From: JALZUV01 sp964654855
GTDB taxonomy: Bacteria > Pseudomonadota > Alphaproteobacteria > Rickettsiales > JALZUV01
Length of the DNA: 64,000 nt
NCBI GenBank assembly: GCA_964654855.1
Contig: CAZZJS010000003.1
Coordinates: 1-64,000, forward strand
Reading direction: 5' to 3'
In this document: positions 14,660 through 23,217 of the stretch, piece after piece
Position numbering within the stretch: the first letter of the stretch is position 1
How the letters are laid out: every line of letters begins with the position of its first letter
The notes under the pieces: model-generated
Databases searched by the model: none
What the model was told of the DNA's origin: nothing
What the model saw: the letters and a program-made list of their open reading frames with translations, nothing else
Made by a program: the position numbers and the translations under genes

Positions 14660-15385
14660 ATGGGAAAAGAAAAAAAACATGATGAAAGTCATGGAAATAA
14701 ATATTTAGCCGAATTATTCGGCACGATGGTGCTGGTGCTATTCGGTTGCGGTAGCGCCGTATTAGCGGGAGATGCAATTGGCTTTGCCGGTATCTCGTTT
14801 GCTTTCGGTTTTTCCGTTTTAATTATGGCTTATGCCATTGGCGGTATCAGCGGATGTCATATTAACCCTGCCGTGACATTCGGTATGGTAGTTGCGGGAC
14901 GCATGTGCGGTCGTGGCGCGGTGATGTATATCATCATGCAATGTATTGGTGCGTTGATAGGTGCAGCGATTCTTTATCTGATTGCCTCAGGTAAAGCGGG
15001 TTATGATATTGCCATAAACGGCCTTGGGCAAAATGGTTATGATGCTGGATCGCCAGGCGGATATAGCATGCAAGCCGCTTTGATAACTGAAGTTGTTTTA
15101 ACAGCGATTTTCATTTTTGTTATTCTAGGTGCAACGAGCGCTGGTGCGCCTGTAGGTTTTGCAGGGCTAGCAATTGGTATTGCGCTGGTGGTTATTCACT
15201 TGGTGAGTATTCCAGTGACAGGCACTTCGGTGAACCCTGCACGTAGCTTTGGCCCTGCATTGATTGTGGGTGGTGAAGCACTTAGCCAATTATGGTTGTT
15301 CTGGGTGGCGCCACTTGGCGGTGCTGCGCTCGGTGCAATGATATGGAAGGCGGTATCATGCAGTGGAGATTCTTGCGGTAAATAA
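14660..15385 (+). CDS. aqpZ: Aquaporin (AqpZ-like)
   Basis: 241 aa with six membrane segments. The two half-helix motifs are present as HINPAVTFG and SVNPARSFGPAL, and the selectivity-filter surroundings resemble water-selective AqpZ rather than glycerol facilitators. The N-terminus begins with a short charged cytoplasmic stretch (MGKEKKHDESHGNK). GAGGAG lies about 9 bases before the ATG. The gene stands alone between trmD, which is divergent, and a terminator. The 143-base upstream gap shows no convincing promoter by eye. Confidence 0.93.
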   Translation: MGKEKKHDESHGNKYLAELFGTMVLVLFGCGSAVLAGDAIGFAGISFAFGFSVLIMAYAIGGISGCHINPAVTFGMVVAGRMCGRGAVMYIIMQCIGALIGAAILYLIASGKAGYDIAINGLGQNGYDAGSPGGYSMQAALITEVVLTAIFIFVILGATSAGAPVGFAGLAIGIALVVIHLVSIPVTGTSVNPARSFGPALIVGGEALSQLWLFWVAPLGGAALGAMIWKAVSCSGDSCGK

Positions 15386-15403
15386 TCGTAAGTAAAAACC
15401 TTT

Positions 15404-15440
15404 AAAAAAGGTGCTGGGGAAACTCAGCACCTTTTTTATT
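15404..15440 (+). terminator. Intrinsic terminator after aqpZ
   Basis: AAGGTGCTG and CAGCACCTT form a 9-base stem (extendable with A-T pairs) around an 8-base loop and are followed by a T-rich run. An A-run before the stem means it can also stop transcription coming the other way from the DUF1674 gene. Confidence 0.92.
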
Positions 15441-15442
15441 TC

Positions 15443-15583
15443 TTAAAAATCAGAGCAACGTCCTGCTACTTCCCAATCACCATAGCGAGTCGGTTCTGGG
15501 CCTTTTGGACCACCAAGTTCTGTTTTCTGCTCGGCTGGTTTTTCATCCGTTTTAGTCTCAGGCTTTTTGTCAGTATCGCTCAT
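15443..15583 (-). CDS. DUF1674 protein, SDHAF4-like succinate dehydrogenase assembly factor
   Basis: 46 aa, a very short gene. It opens MSDTDKKPETKTDEKPAEQK and ends with the family hallmark ELGGPKGPEPTRYGDWEVAGRCSDF just before TAA. This C-terminal block is the DUF1674 / SDHAF4 signature; mitochondrial SDHAF4 helps load flavinylated SdhA into complex II, and a similar role here is inferred. It ends next to the shared terminator and diverges from rsmB, with start codons 28 bases apart. Confidence 0.88.
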   Translation of the reverse strand: MSDTDKKPETKTDEKPAEQKTELGGPKGPEPTRYGDWEVAGRCSDF

Positions 15584-15611
15584 GCGCGAACTCTGCTACA
15601 TAGCGGCCATC

Positions 15612-16835
15612 ATGTCAAATGCTGGTCTAGATAGTCGCCTCGCTGCTCATTCGCTTTTAATGGCGATGTTGAAGCAAAATAAAACGCTCGAATTTGCGAT
15701 GGATGAGCTGCCAGAGCTTGCGCCGCAAGACCGTGCATTGGCTTATCGTTTGGCGAAGACATGCTTGCGTTATAAGCTAGCAATGGATGCGTTGCTAAAG
15801 ACTTATTTAAAAAAGCAAATGCAGGAATCTCGCCTTGATATTACCTGCTGCTTATATATGGGCGTGGCGCAGATTCTATTATTGGATACACCACCCCATG
15901 CGGCGGTGAATACGACGGTGGATGTGGCGAAGAAATGTTTCCCCAAACTTTCCGGTTTGGTCAATGCGATTTGTAAAAAGATTGCAGCCGATAAGGATAA
16001 TATCCAACTCAAGCCCGAAGATGCCATGCCGGCATGGTTATGGGAGCATTGGGTGGATGATTACGGCAAAGAGCAAGCGCTTGCCATTGCTGCTGCGCAT
16101 GTGGGCGAGCCGCCGTTGGATGTCACATGGGGGAAGCCCATTGTTGAGGGAGAAGTGATGCCCGGTGGCAGTATTCGTTTACCCAAAGGCGCGGACTTTG
16201 CGAGCCTAGAGGGTAGTGGATGGGTGCAGGATATTGCTGCCTCATTACCCGTGAAATTACTGGGCGATATTAAAGGCAAGCGTGTGTTGGATGCATGCGC
16301 AGCCCCGGGCGGGAAAACGATGCAACTTGCCACAGCGGGAGCTAAAGTGACAGCGTTAGATATTTCCGAAAATCGTCTCAAGCGTCTGCGTGAGAATTTG
16401 GACTATAATAATTTAGAGGCTGAAGTCGTTTGCGCGGATTTACGCAAATGGCAGCCTGAAGAGAAGTTCGATATTATCGTGCTTGATGCGCCTTGTTCGG
16501 CGACGGGAACGATTCGTCGCCATCCAGAAATTATGCATCAGCGTACACCAGAGGATGTGAATCGCTTGGTTGAAATTCAGCAAAACTTGCTGGCTCAAGC
16601 GCTTGAGTGGCTAAAGCCTAATGGCAAATTGCTTTATATTACCTGTTCGCTCCAACCTGAAGAAGGCGAAAACCAAATGCAGCTGCATATTAAGAAGGTG
16701 CAGCCTTTAGAGGCTGAGGTTGTAGGTATTCCTGCAGAGTGGATTACGCCGCAAGGGTATCTACGTACAACGCCAGCCATGCTTGCCGATAAAGGTGGAA
16801 TGGATGGCTTCTTCGCGGCGATGCTAAAGGCTTAG
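15612..16835 (+). CDS. rsmB: 16S rRNA (cytosine-967-C5) methyltransferase, RsmB-type
   Basis: 407 aa from the ATG at 15612; an upstream in-frame extension would run through the DUF1674 start. The N-terminal NusB-like RNA-binding domain (AAHSLLMAMLKQNKTLEFAM ... APQDRALAYRLA) is followed by the methyltransferase domain. It has the SAM loop DACAAPGGKT, the catalytic motif DAPCSATGTIRRHPE with one Cys and TCSLQPEEGE with the second. The target site is assigned from overall similarity, so a related m5C methyltransferase is possible. It converges on xthA with a 12-base overlap. Confidence 0.88.
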   Translation: MSNAGLDSRLAAHSLLMAMLKQNKTLEFAMDELPELAPQDRALAYRLAKTCLRYKLAMDALLKTYLKKQMQESRLDITCCLYMGVAQILLLDTPPHAAVNTTVDVAKKCFPKLSGLVNAICKKIAADKDNIQLKPEDAMPAWLWEHWVDDYGKEQALAIAAAHVGEPPLDVTWGKPIVEGEVMPGGSIRLPKGADFASLEGSGWVQDIAASLPVKLLGDIKGKRVLDACAAPGGKTMQLATAGAKVTALDISENRLKRLRENLDYNNLEAEVVCADLRKWQPEEKFDIIVLDAPCSATGTIRRHPEIMHQRTPEDVNRLVEIQQNLLAQALEWLKPNGKLLYITCSLQPEEGENQMQLHIKKVQPLEAEVVGIPAEWITPQGYLRTTPAMLADKGGMDGFFAAMLKA

Positions 16836-17609
16836 CTCGCACCAAACGGGCGTGTGGTCGCTAGGTTTTTCCCAGCCGCGGGGGGTGATGTCGATATCGC
16901 TGGCGATGCAAGCATCGGCTGCTTCGCCTGATAATAAGAGATGGTCGATACGGTAGCCATCATTGCGTTGAAAAGCACCTTGGCGGTAATCCCACCAGCT
17001 AAAGGCTTCTTCGCGATGTGGATGGTGCATGCGGAAAGATTCCGTTAGGCCGAGATATTCGAGTGCGCGCCATTTAGCGCGTTCTTTCGGATGATAGCAA
17101 ATCATGCCATCTTTCTTTTCCGGCTCCAGCACATCAATCGGTAGCGGTGCAACGTTGTAATCTCCGCCCACCACCAACGGCATATCCTCTTCTAGTAGTT
17201 CACTGAGATGTTTATGTAGGCGGTCAAAGAAACTCATTTTATGGATGAATTTGTCGGAATCCTCCGCTTGGCCGTTTGGTACATAAACAGAGGCAATCCG
17301 CGCGACGCCGTTTGGGGTGGTGACGAGCGCTTCCACATAACGTTTTTGTTCATCTGAATCATCACCAGGTAAGGTGGTGATGATATCTTCCATCGGGAAT
17401 TTAGAAAGAATGGCAACGCCGTTAAAGGTTTTTTGTCCCGTGAAGGCGAGGTTAAAGCCTTTATTTTCCAACTCCATACGCGGGAATTGCTCATCAGTGA
17501 CTTTGGTTTCTTGCAGTAAAATTACATCCGGTTGGAACTCATCTGACCATTTGATGAGATGTTCTAAACGTTGACGTAGCGAGTTTACATTCCAAGTAGC
17601 GATTTTCAT
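16824..17609 (-). CDS. xthA: Exodeoxyribonuclease III
   Basis: 261 aa of the AP endonuclease / exonuclease III family. Visible motifs are MKIATWNVNSLRQRL, LLQETKVTDEQFP (catalytic Glu), VYVPNGQ, VGGDYNVAP (Asp and Asn) and SDHTPVWCEL (Asp-His) at the C-terminus. It repairs abasic sites and removes 3' blocking groups. It is the third gene of a minus-strand run erpA - small membrane protein - xthA, with a 13-base gap before it. Confidence 0.93.
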   Translation of the reverse strand: MKIATWNVNSLRQRLEHLIKWSDEFQPDVILLQETKVTDEQFPRMELENKGFNLAFTGQKTFNGVAILSKFPMEDIITTLPGDDSDEQKRYVEALVTTPNGVARIASVYVPNGQAEDSDKFIHKMSFFDRLHKHLSELLEEDMPLVVGGDYNVAPLPIDVLEPEKKDGMICYHPKERAKWRALEYLGLTESFRMHHPHREEAFSWWDYRQGAFQRNDGYRIDHLLLSGEAADACIASDIDITPRGWEKPSDHTPVWCELSL

Positions 17610-17622
17610 AATTTTGCGTCTA

Positions 17623-17928
17623 TCATTCCTTGTGTGTTAGCCCCTCTACAAACAGTTTTTCACACACTTTAAAAATAATATAGGCCAAAAGGCTGAAGAC
17701 TCCATAAAGCATCAACATTATCACTTCTTTTAAGGCGCCATCTGATACGGCCATTATTCCATGATCGAATATCAATGCGATATTGGCTTTTAATAAGAAG
17801 AATAAATTATAAGAGCTGAGACCAAAAATTAGAGCAGAAAATAGCATCAATATGAAGAGTGCAAAGGGGTGCTTGGGCATGAGTCGCCGGAAGCTCTTTA
17901 TAAGGGTATGGTTTGATATATCCATCAT
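17623..17928 (-). CDS. Small inner-membrane protein of unknown function
   Basis: 101 aa (a second Met follows directly). Two hydrophobic segments of about 20 residues (LFILMLFSALIFGLSSYNLFFLL and IMLMLYGVFSLLAYIIF) are separated by a loop (FDHGIMAVSDGALKE). The N-terminus is basic. I recognise no family. Its ATG overlaps the erpA stop as ATGA, so the two are coupled. Confidence 0.7.
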   Translation of the reverse strand: MMDISNHTLIKSFRRLMPKHPFALFILMLFSALIFGLSSYNLFFLLKANIALIFDHGIMAVSDGALKEVIMLMLYGVFSLLAYIIFKVCEKLFVEGLTHKE

Positions 17929-18263
17929 AGCGCGAAACTATTACCACAGCCGCATCCACTAACTGCTTGCGGGTTTTTTAATGCAAAGGCAGAGCCAACG
18001 AGTTCAGTCGTGAAATCAAGCTCAGAGCCTTCGACAAGTTCAAGCGAAGTGGTGTCGATCACGACTTTTGCGCCTTCTTTCTCGATCTCTAAATCATCTT
18101 CTGCGAGCGCTGCGGCGTCAAAATCGAAACGATATTGAAAGCCAGAACATCCGCCGCCTTCAACCGCGATGCGGAAATAGGTGCCCGTTGGTTCATCTTC
18201 CAGCAAAAAGGCGATGCGTTTGGCAGCAGAGTCACTCAACGTAATGTTTGGTGTGTTAGTCAT
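17925..18263 (-). CDS. erpA: Iron-sulfur cluster insertion protein ErpA / A-type carrier
   Basis: 112 aa HesB/IscA-family protein. The three conserved cysteines are Cys39 in GGGCSGFQY and Cys104 and Cys106 in SGCGCGNSF. It carries 4Fe-4S clusters to apoproteins in the cytoplasm. No other Fe-S assembly gene is nearby, which fits the stand-alone ErpA arrangement. A promoter with TTGTAA, 16 bases and TATATT ends 6 bases before the ATG, so the mRNA is probably leaderless. Confidence 0.9.
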   Translation of the reverse strand: MTNTPNITLSDSAAKRIAFLLEDEPTGTYFRIAVEGGGCSGFQYRFDFDAAALAEDDLEIEKEGAKVVIDTTSLELVEGSELDFTTELVGSAFALKNPQAVSGCGCGNSFAL

Positions 18264-18269
18264 GGAAGT

Positions 18270-18297
18270 AATATAGATTAATCATTGTATCTTACAA
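18270..18297 (-). promoter_or_regulatory. Promoter of erpA, predicted leaderless start
   Basis: On the minus strand TTGTAA (18297-18292), a 16-base spacer and TATATT (18275-18270) are followed by 6 bases and then the ATG at 18263. No Shine-Dalgarno is present. The geometry puts the transcription start at the A of ATG. Confidence 0.55.
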
Positions 18298-18318
18298 GAG
18301 GCAGAGTAGGGTTCCCTT

Positions 18319-19506
18319 ATGCAAAGTTGGATGCAACCTAATACGAAGTTTTTGGCCGTGTTTGCGACGCAGCCACAAGAGACTCGTGGCCGTTTGATTG
18401 AAGAGAGTGAAAGCCAGAACCGCACGCCCTATCAGCGTGATCGTGACCGTATCATTCACTCCATGGCCTTTCGCCGTTTGGAATATAAAACGCAAGTTTT
18501 TGTTAATCATGAGGGTGATCATTACCGCACGCGCCTCACGCATAGTTTGGAAGTGGCGCAGCTCGCCCGTTCTATCGCACGTACCTTAGAGTTGAATGAA
18601 GATTTGGCCGAGGCTTGCGCCCTCTCGCATGATATGGGGCATCCTCCTTTTGGCCATGCGGGTGAAGATGCATTGCAAGAAGTGCTTAAAAGCCATGAGG
18701 GCTTTGATCATAATGCGCAAACATTACGCCTAATGATGGTGCTAGAGCAGCGTTATGCCGAGTTTGATGGTTTGAACCTCACATGGGAAACATTAGAGGG
18801 CATTGCCAAGCATAATGGTCCTGTGAAGAACCCTCATTCGACGCTTAGAGCCTGTAATGAGATGTATAATTTAGAGCTTGATACCTATGCTTCTGCTGAA
18901 GCGCAAGTGGCGGCTTTGGCAGATGATATCGCCTATAATAACCATGATATTGATGATGGGTTGCGCGCAGGGTTGTTTGAGGTGGAAGATTTATTGCATC
19001 TACCTCTTGTCGGTCAAACCTTCCGCGATGTGATTAAGAAACATCCGCTCCTTAGTCGCCAGCGGTTGGCGCATGAGGGCGTCCGCCGGATCATTAATGC
19101 GATGGTGGTTGATTTATTGGAAGAGACGCATCGCAATCTCACGAATTTAAATCCACAATCGGTCAAAGAGATTAGAGCGGCAGGGCGTGCGATGGTGACG
19201 TTTTCAGAAGAAATGCAATCCGTGCATCGCCAATTACGCAAATTCCTGATGGAGCGTATGTATAAGCATTATAAGGTGAACCGTATGACAAGTAAGGCGC
19301 GTCGGGTGATTGTGCAGCTCTTTACGATTTTTAGAGATGAACCTAATTGCTTGCCTACGGAGTGGTTTCGTAATGTTCAAGAGGCGCAGAGCGATAATCA
19401 AAAGGCAGCAATCATTGCCGACTATATTAGCGGCATGACCGATCGCTATGCGATGCAAGAACATGCAAGGCTATTTGATTTAGGTTCAAATGCCGCGCAA
19501 GGTTAG
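18319..19506 (+). CDS. dgt: Deoxyguanosinetriphosphate triphosphohydrolase-like protein
   Basis: 395 aa HD-domain enzyme that splits dNTPs to deoxynucleoside and triphosphate. The motifs are RTRLTHSLEVAQLARSIA (first His), ACALSHDMGHPPFGHAGEDAL (HD pair), DHNAQTLR and ALADDIAYNNHDIDDGLRAGLF (last Asp). This is the shorter alphaproteobacterial form, which probably acts on several dNTPs. The likely start is the ATG at 18319, before MQSWMQPNTKFLAVFATQPQ. It is divergent from erpA and followed 39 bases later by argS. Confidence 0.9.
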   Translation: MQSWMQPNTKFLAVFATQPQETRGRLIEESESQNRTPYQRDRDRIIHSMAFRRLEYKTQVFVNHEGDHYRTRLTHSLEVAQLARSIARTLELNEDLAEACALSHDMGHPPFGHAGEDALQEVLKSHEGFDHNAQTLRLMMVLEQRYAEFDGLNLTWETLEGIAKHNGPVKNPHSTLRACNEMYNLELDTYASAEAQVAALADDIAYNNHDIDDGLRAGLFEVEDLLHLPLVGQTFRDVIKKHPLLSRQRLAHEGVRRIINAMVVDLLEETHRNLTNLNPQSVKEIRAAGRAMVTFSEEMQSVHRQLRKFLMERMYKHYKVNRMTSKARRVIVQLFTIFRDEPNCLPTEWFRNVQEAQSDNQKAAIIADYISGMTDRYAMQEHARLFDLGSNAAQG

Positions 19507-19545
19507 CGTCTTGCAATGGCGGGTGTTTTACCTTAAACCGCTGCC

Positions 19546-21297
19546 ATGAATTTATTCCAGCAATTACAGCAGCAAGTGCGTGAAGCTGTTACGGTTTTAG
19601 CAGTTGAAAATGAATGGCCAGCGAGTTTGCCGATGGATGCGATTACGGTGGAGCTTCCGCGTAATGCGGATCATGGCGATGTGGCGACCAATGCAGCGAT
19701 GGTATTGGCGAAGCCAACTGGCAGCAATCCACGCGCGATTGCGGAGCAGTTAAAAACAAAGATCGAAATGTTTGAGGGCTGCGAGGCGGTAGAAATTGCA
19801 GGCCCCGGTTTTATCAATTTGCGTTTTGCGTCAAGCTTTTGGCAGCAGCTTTTACCAGCAATTCTATCGCAAGGGCTAGAATATGGTGATTCGGCTTTGG
19901 GTGTCGGTAAAAAAGTGAATGTTGAATATGTATCGGCGAACCCGACAGGGCCTCTGCATATTGGCCATGCGCGTGGAGCGGTGGTGGGTGATGCATTGGC
20001 TGGTTTGATGCAAAAAGCCGGTTATGAAGTGACACGTGAATATTATGTGAATGATGCGGGAAGCCAGATTGATACGCTCGCCCGTTCTGCGCATTTGCGT
20101 TACCGTGAAGCATTGGGTGAGGAGATTGGTGAAATTCCTGAAGGGCTCTATCCGGGGGATTATTTGATTCCGGCAGGGCAGGCACTGGCAGAGCAGTTTG
20201 GCGATAAGTTGCTATCGGAGCCAGAAGAGAAATGGATGCCGAAAGTGAAGCGTATCTCGGTAGAGAAGATGCTTGATCTTATCCGTGATGATTTGGCGCT
20301 GTTAAATATTAAGCATGATGTTTTCTCCTCCGAGAAGTCGATTTCTGATGCTGGTAAAGTAGAAGAAGTCCTTCAGCGTTTGGAAGATGAGGATCTTGTC
20401 TATGTCGGGGTGCTTGAAGCACCAAAGGGTAAAGAGCCAGATGATTGGGAGCCGCGACCACAAACCTTATTTAAATCCACAAAATTTGGTGATGATGTTG
20501 ATCGCGCACTAAAAAAGTCGGACGGAAGTTGGACCTATTTCGCGCCAGATATTGCTTACCACTATGATAAAATTCAGCGTGGTCATGATATATTAATCGA
20601 TATTTTTGGTGCGGATCATGGTGGCTATGTAAAACGTATTTCCGCAGCGGTGGACGCATTATCCGGTGGGCGTTCGACTATTTCCGTGAAGCTTTGTCAG
20701 ATGGTGAAGTTCATGCGTGGCGGCGAGCCAGTGAAAATGTCTAAACGTTCGGGTAGCTTTATTACCGTGCGTGAGGTCGTCGAAGAAGTAGGTAAAGATG
20801 CCTTACGTTTTATTATGTTAACACGTAAAAATGATGCAATGCTTGATTTTGATATGGACAAAGCGGTAGAGCAATCGCGTGATAATCCGGTGTTCTATGT
20901 GCAATATGCGCATGCACGTTGTAAGTCCGTTTTACGTATGGCGAAGGAGCAGAACCCAGATGCTTATGTGCTTTCGCAGAAAGTGAGTGATGAATTGCTT
21001 TCTGTACTTAAAGATAAGGCTGAATTAGCACTGATTAAAAAAATGGCATATTGGCCCGTATTGGTTGAGCAGGCGGCAATATCTTCGGAGCCGCACCGTA
21101 TTGCTTTCTATTTGCAAGAACTGGCTGCAGAGTTTCATGGCTTCTGGAATCTTGGAAATGAAAATGAAAACTTGCGTTTTCTGACATCTGATGAAAAACT
21201 CTCGGCAGCTCGAATTATATTGGTTGAGTCGGTGGCAAATGTTATTGCTAGTGGCTTGAATGTATTGGGTGTCGAAGCAAAAGAGGAAATGCGCTAA
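19546..21297 (+). CDS. argS: Arginyl-tRNA synthetase
   Basis: 583 aa class I synthetase. The HIGH motif appears as NPTGPLHIGHARGAVVGD near residue 130 and the second signature as VKMSKRSGSFITV near 400. The N-terminal Arg-tRNA synthetase domain (residues 1-100) and the C-terminal DALR anticodon-binding domain (with NPVFYVQYAHAR) are complete. It charges tRNA-Arg. The stop TAA shares a base with the next ATG, giving an argS-SPOR-nagZ operon as in many alphaproteobacteria. Confidence 0.97.
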   Translation: MNLFQQLQQQVREAVTVLAVENEWPASLPMDAITVELPRNADHGDVATNAAMVLAKPTGSNPRAIAEQLKTKIEMFEGCEAVEIAGPGFINLRFASSFWQQLLPAILSQGLEYGDSALGVGKKVNVEYVSANPTGPLHIGHARGAVVGDALAGLMQKAGYEVTREYYVNDAGSQIDTLARSAHLRYREALGEEIGEIPEGLYPGDYLIPAGQALAEQFGDKLLSEPEEKWMPKVKRISVEKMLDLIRDDLALLNIKHDVFSSEKSISDAGKVEEVLQRLEDEDLVYVGVLEAPKGKEPDDWEPRPQTLFKSTKFGDDVDRALKKSDGSWTYFAPDIAYHYDKIQRGHDILIDIFGADHGGYVKRISAAVDALSGGRSTISVKLCQMVKFMRGGEPVKMSKRSGSFITVREVVEEVGKDALRFIMLTRKNDAMLDFDMDKAVEQSRDNPVFYVQYAHARCKSVLRMAKEQNPDAYVLSQKVSDELLSVLKDKAELALIKKMAYWPVLVEQAAISSEPHRIAFYLQELAAEFHGFWNLGNENENLRFLTSDEKLSAARIILVESVANVIASGLNVLGVEAKEEMR

Positions 21298-22196
21298 TGG
21301 TTAGAAAATCATCTTACGACGATCTGGAAACAGATTATTTTGACGAAGAAGTAGGAGGAAGCTTCTTAAGTTTAATGTCTTTGGGCGTTGCTTTTTTAGC
21401 GGTAGCGGCTTTTATCGCTCTAGCTTGGTATGCTTATCAAGATGATGGTGTTGAAGAAGGTGAGATTGAAACGATCTACGCGCAAGAAGGGGATATTCGC
21501 TTGGCTCCAGAAGGTGAAAGCGGTTGGCAATTTCCTGATGCAGATCGCCAAGTCTATCAGTTAGGTTCCGGTGCAGAAGAAGACATGAGTGTAGAACAAA
21601 TTCTACCTCAGCCAGAGCGCCCAGCTCCGCGCGCACAAGCTGAAGAGGGTGTGGAAGGTTGGATCAATAAAGAAGATGTTGCAGGTAACGAACCGATTGG
21701 CCTAACAGATGCGGAACGCCGCAAGATGGAAGAAATTGCCAAAGATGCTACCCAAGCTGTAAAGTCGGGTATTGTTAATACGCCTGCTACGCCAGCGCCT
21801 GAAGTGGTGGTAGCTGCAAAGAAAGAAACTGTGACGAAAGTTGCAAAGCCAGCTGAAGTGGCAAAACCAAAGCCCGCTCCGGTAGTGAAAAAGAAGCCGG
21901 CTCCTGTCGTTGCGAAGAAGAAAGAATCATCGAATAAGTCAGCGGTATTAACGCGCAATCGTTTGCAGTTAGGTGCCTTCGGTAGCCGCGCAGATGCGTT
22001 GAAAAACTGGGGTAAAATTAAATCTCGCAATAGCTCGTTATTGGGAAGCAAGAAGGCCCATATTGAAGTGGCAGAAGTGAAGGGTAAAACCTATTACCGT
22101 GTGCAGGCTTATCCATTTACTAGCCGTGCTAAAGCAGATGCACTTTGCGTGATGTTAAAGTCTCGTAATCAACCATGCTTCGCTGTTAAGAAATAA
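21297..22196 (+). CDS. SPOR-domain cell-envelope protein
   Basis: 299 aa bitopic membrane protein. A cytoplasmic acidic head (residues 1-20), one membrane segment (about 24-43) and a long low-complexity periplasmic stretch rich in Pro, Lys, Ala and Val (about 165-215) lead to the C-terminal SPOR domain. That domain contains RLQLGAFGSRADALKNWGKIK ... YYRVQAYPFTSRAKADALCVML. SPOR domains bind denuded septal peptidoglycan. The gene is linked by one-base overlaps to both argS and nagZ, so it probably acts with nagZ in cell-wall turnover at division. Confidence 0.9.
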   Translation: MVRKSSYDDLETDYFDEEVGGSFLSLMSLGVAFLAVAAFIALAWYAYQDDGVEEGEIETIYAQEGDIRLAPEGESGWQFPDADRQVYQLGSGAEEDMSVEQILPQPERPAPRAQAEEGVEGWINKEDVAGNEPIGLTDAERRKMEEIAKDATQAVKSGIVNTPATPAPEVVVAAKKETVTKVAKPAEVAKPKPAPVVKKKPAPVVAKKKESSNKSAVLTRNRLQLGAFGSRADALKNWGKIKSRNSSLLGSKKAHIEVAEVKGKTYYRVQAYPFTSRAKADALCVMLKSRNQPCFAVKK

Positions 22197-23212
22197 TGCA
22201 GGCCGCATTTTATGGGGTAGAAGGGGCGGCGTTAAATGCAGATGAGCGTGCCTTCTTTAAAGATGCCAACCCGCTTGGTTATATTCTATTCAAACGAAAT
22301 TGCGAAAACCGTGATCAGTTACGAGCGTTAACCGATTCGTTGCACGAGCTTTCAGGGCGCGATCAACTTCCCATTTTGATTGATCAAGAGGGCGGGCGAG
22401 TTGCCCGCTTAGGTGCGCCAGAATGGGAAGTGATTCCTGCGGCTTCGATCTTTGACGAGTTGGCGCAAAAGAGAGAGTTGGTGCAAGCGGAACGAGCCGT
22501 TTATTTGCAAGCACAAGTGATTGCAGGGCAATTAACGGAAGTAGGAATTACCGTGAATTGCGCCCCATTGGCCGATATTCCTGCGCCGAATAGCCATGAT
22601 ATTATTGGCGATCGTGCTTTTGGTAAAACGGCAGAGCAGGTGAGTAAGTTAGCACGTCAACAATCAGAAGGATTGTTAGCAGGTGGTGTGTTGCCAATCC
22701 TCAAACACATTCCAGGGCATGGTCGTGCGACAGCGGATAGCCATGAAGATTTACCAGTGGTCGAGGCCTCATTGGAAGAACTGGAGGTGACAGATTTCAT
22801 TCCTTTCCGTGAGTTGGCGGATATTCCTCTAGGTATGACGGCGCATATTATTTATACGGCGCTTGATGCCAAACTTACTGCAACTCAATCACCCGATATG
22901 ATTCGTTTTATTCGTGAAAAAATTGGCTTTGATGGGCTGCTTATGTCTGATGATTTATCTATGAAGGCACTGGGCGGAAGTTTCCGTGAACGCGCTGAAA
23001 AGACGCTCAAAGCAGGTTGCGATACTGTATTGCACTGTAATGGCAAGATGGAAGAGATGATTGCCGTGGCAGAAGGAGCGGGTGAGTTGACCGCAAAAGC
23101 GCAACAACGAATGGATCGTGCGTGGCAGGAATTAGCGATTAAATCTAAAGCGAACGCTACAGGTCAATTAGCAGAAGTTCGTGAAGAGCTGGCTGAAATT
23201 TTGGCTGCGTAG
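22196..23212 (+). CDS. nagZ: Beta-N-acetylglucosaminidase (glycoside hydrolase family 3)
   Basis: 338 aa. It contains IDQEGGRVARL near residue 62, the substrate-binding KHIPGHGRATADSHEDLPVV (the usual Phe of KHFPGHG is Ile), and the catalytic nucleophile region LLMSDDLSMKAL near 247. It removes GlcNAc from peptidoglycan fragments during recycling in the cytoplasm. It is the last gene of argS-SPOR-nagZ; the scpA/scpB genes that follow in many relatives are absent, replaced by the end of an opposite operon 5 bases away. Confidence 0.94.
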   Translation: MQAAFYGVEGAALNADERAFFKDANPLGYILFKRNCENRDQLRALTDSLHELSGRDQLPILIDQEGGRVARLGAPEWEVIPAASIFDELAQKRELVQAERAVYLQAQVIAGQLTEVGITVNCAPLADIPAPNSHDIIGDRAFGKTAEQVSKLARQQSEGLLAGGVLPILKHIPGHGRATADSHEDLPVVEASLEELEVTDFIPFRELADIPLGMTAHIIYTALDAKLTATQSPDMIRFIREKIGFDGLLMSDDLSMKALGGSFRERAEKTLKAGCDTVLHCNGKMEEMIAVAEGAGELTAKAQQRMDRAWQELAIKSKANATGQLAEVREELAEILAA

Positions 23213-23217
23213 CTTAA

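Noticed and set aside
21608..22051. 147-residue open frame antisense to the SPOR gene
   Set aside because: It mirrors the Lys/Pro/Ala low-complexity coding stretch and shows no start signals or family.
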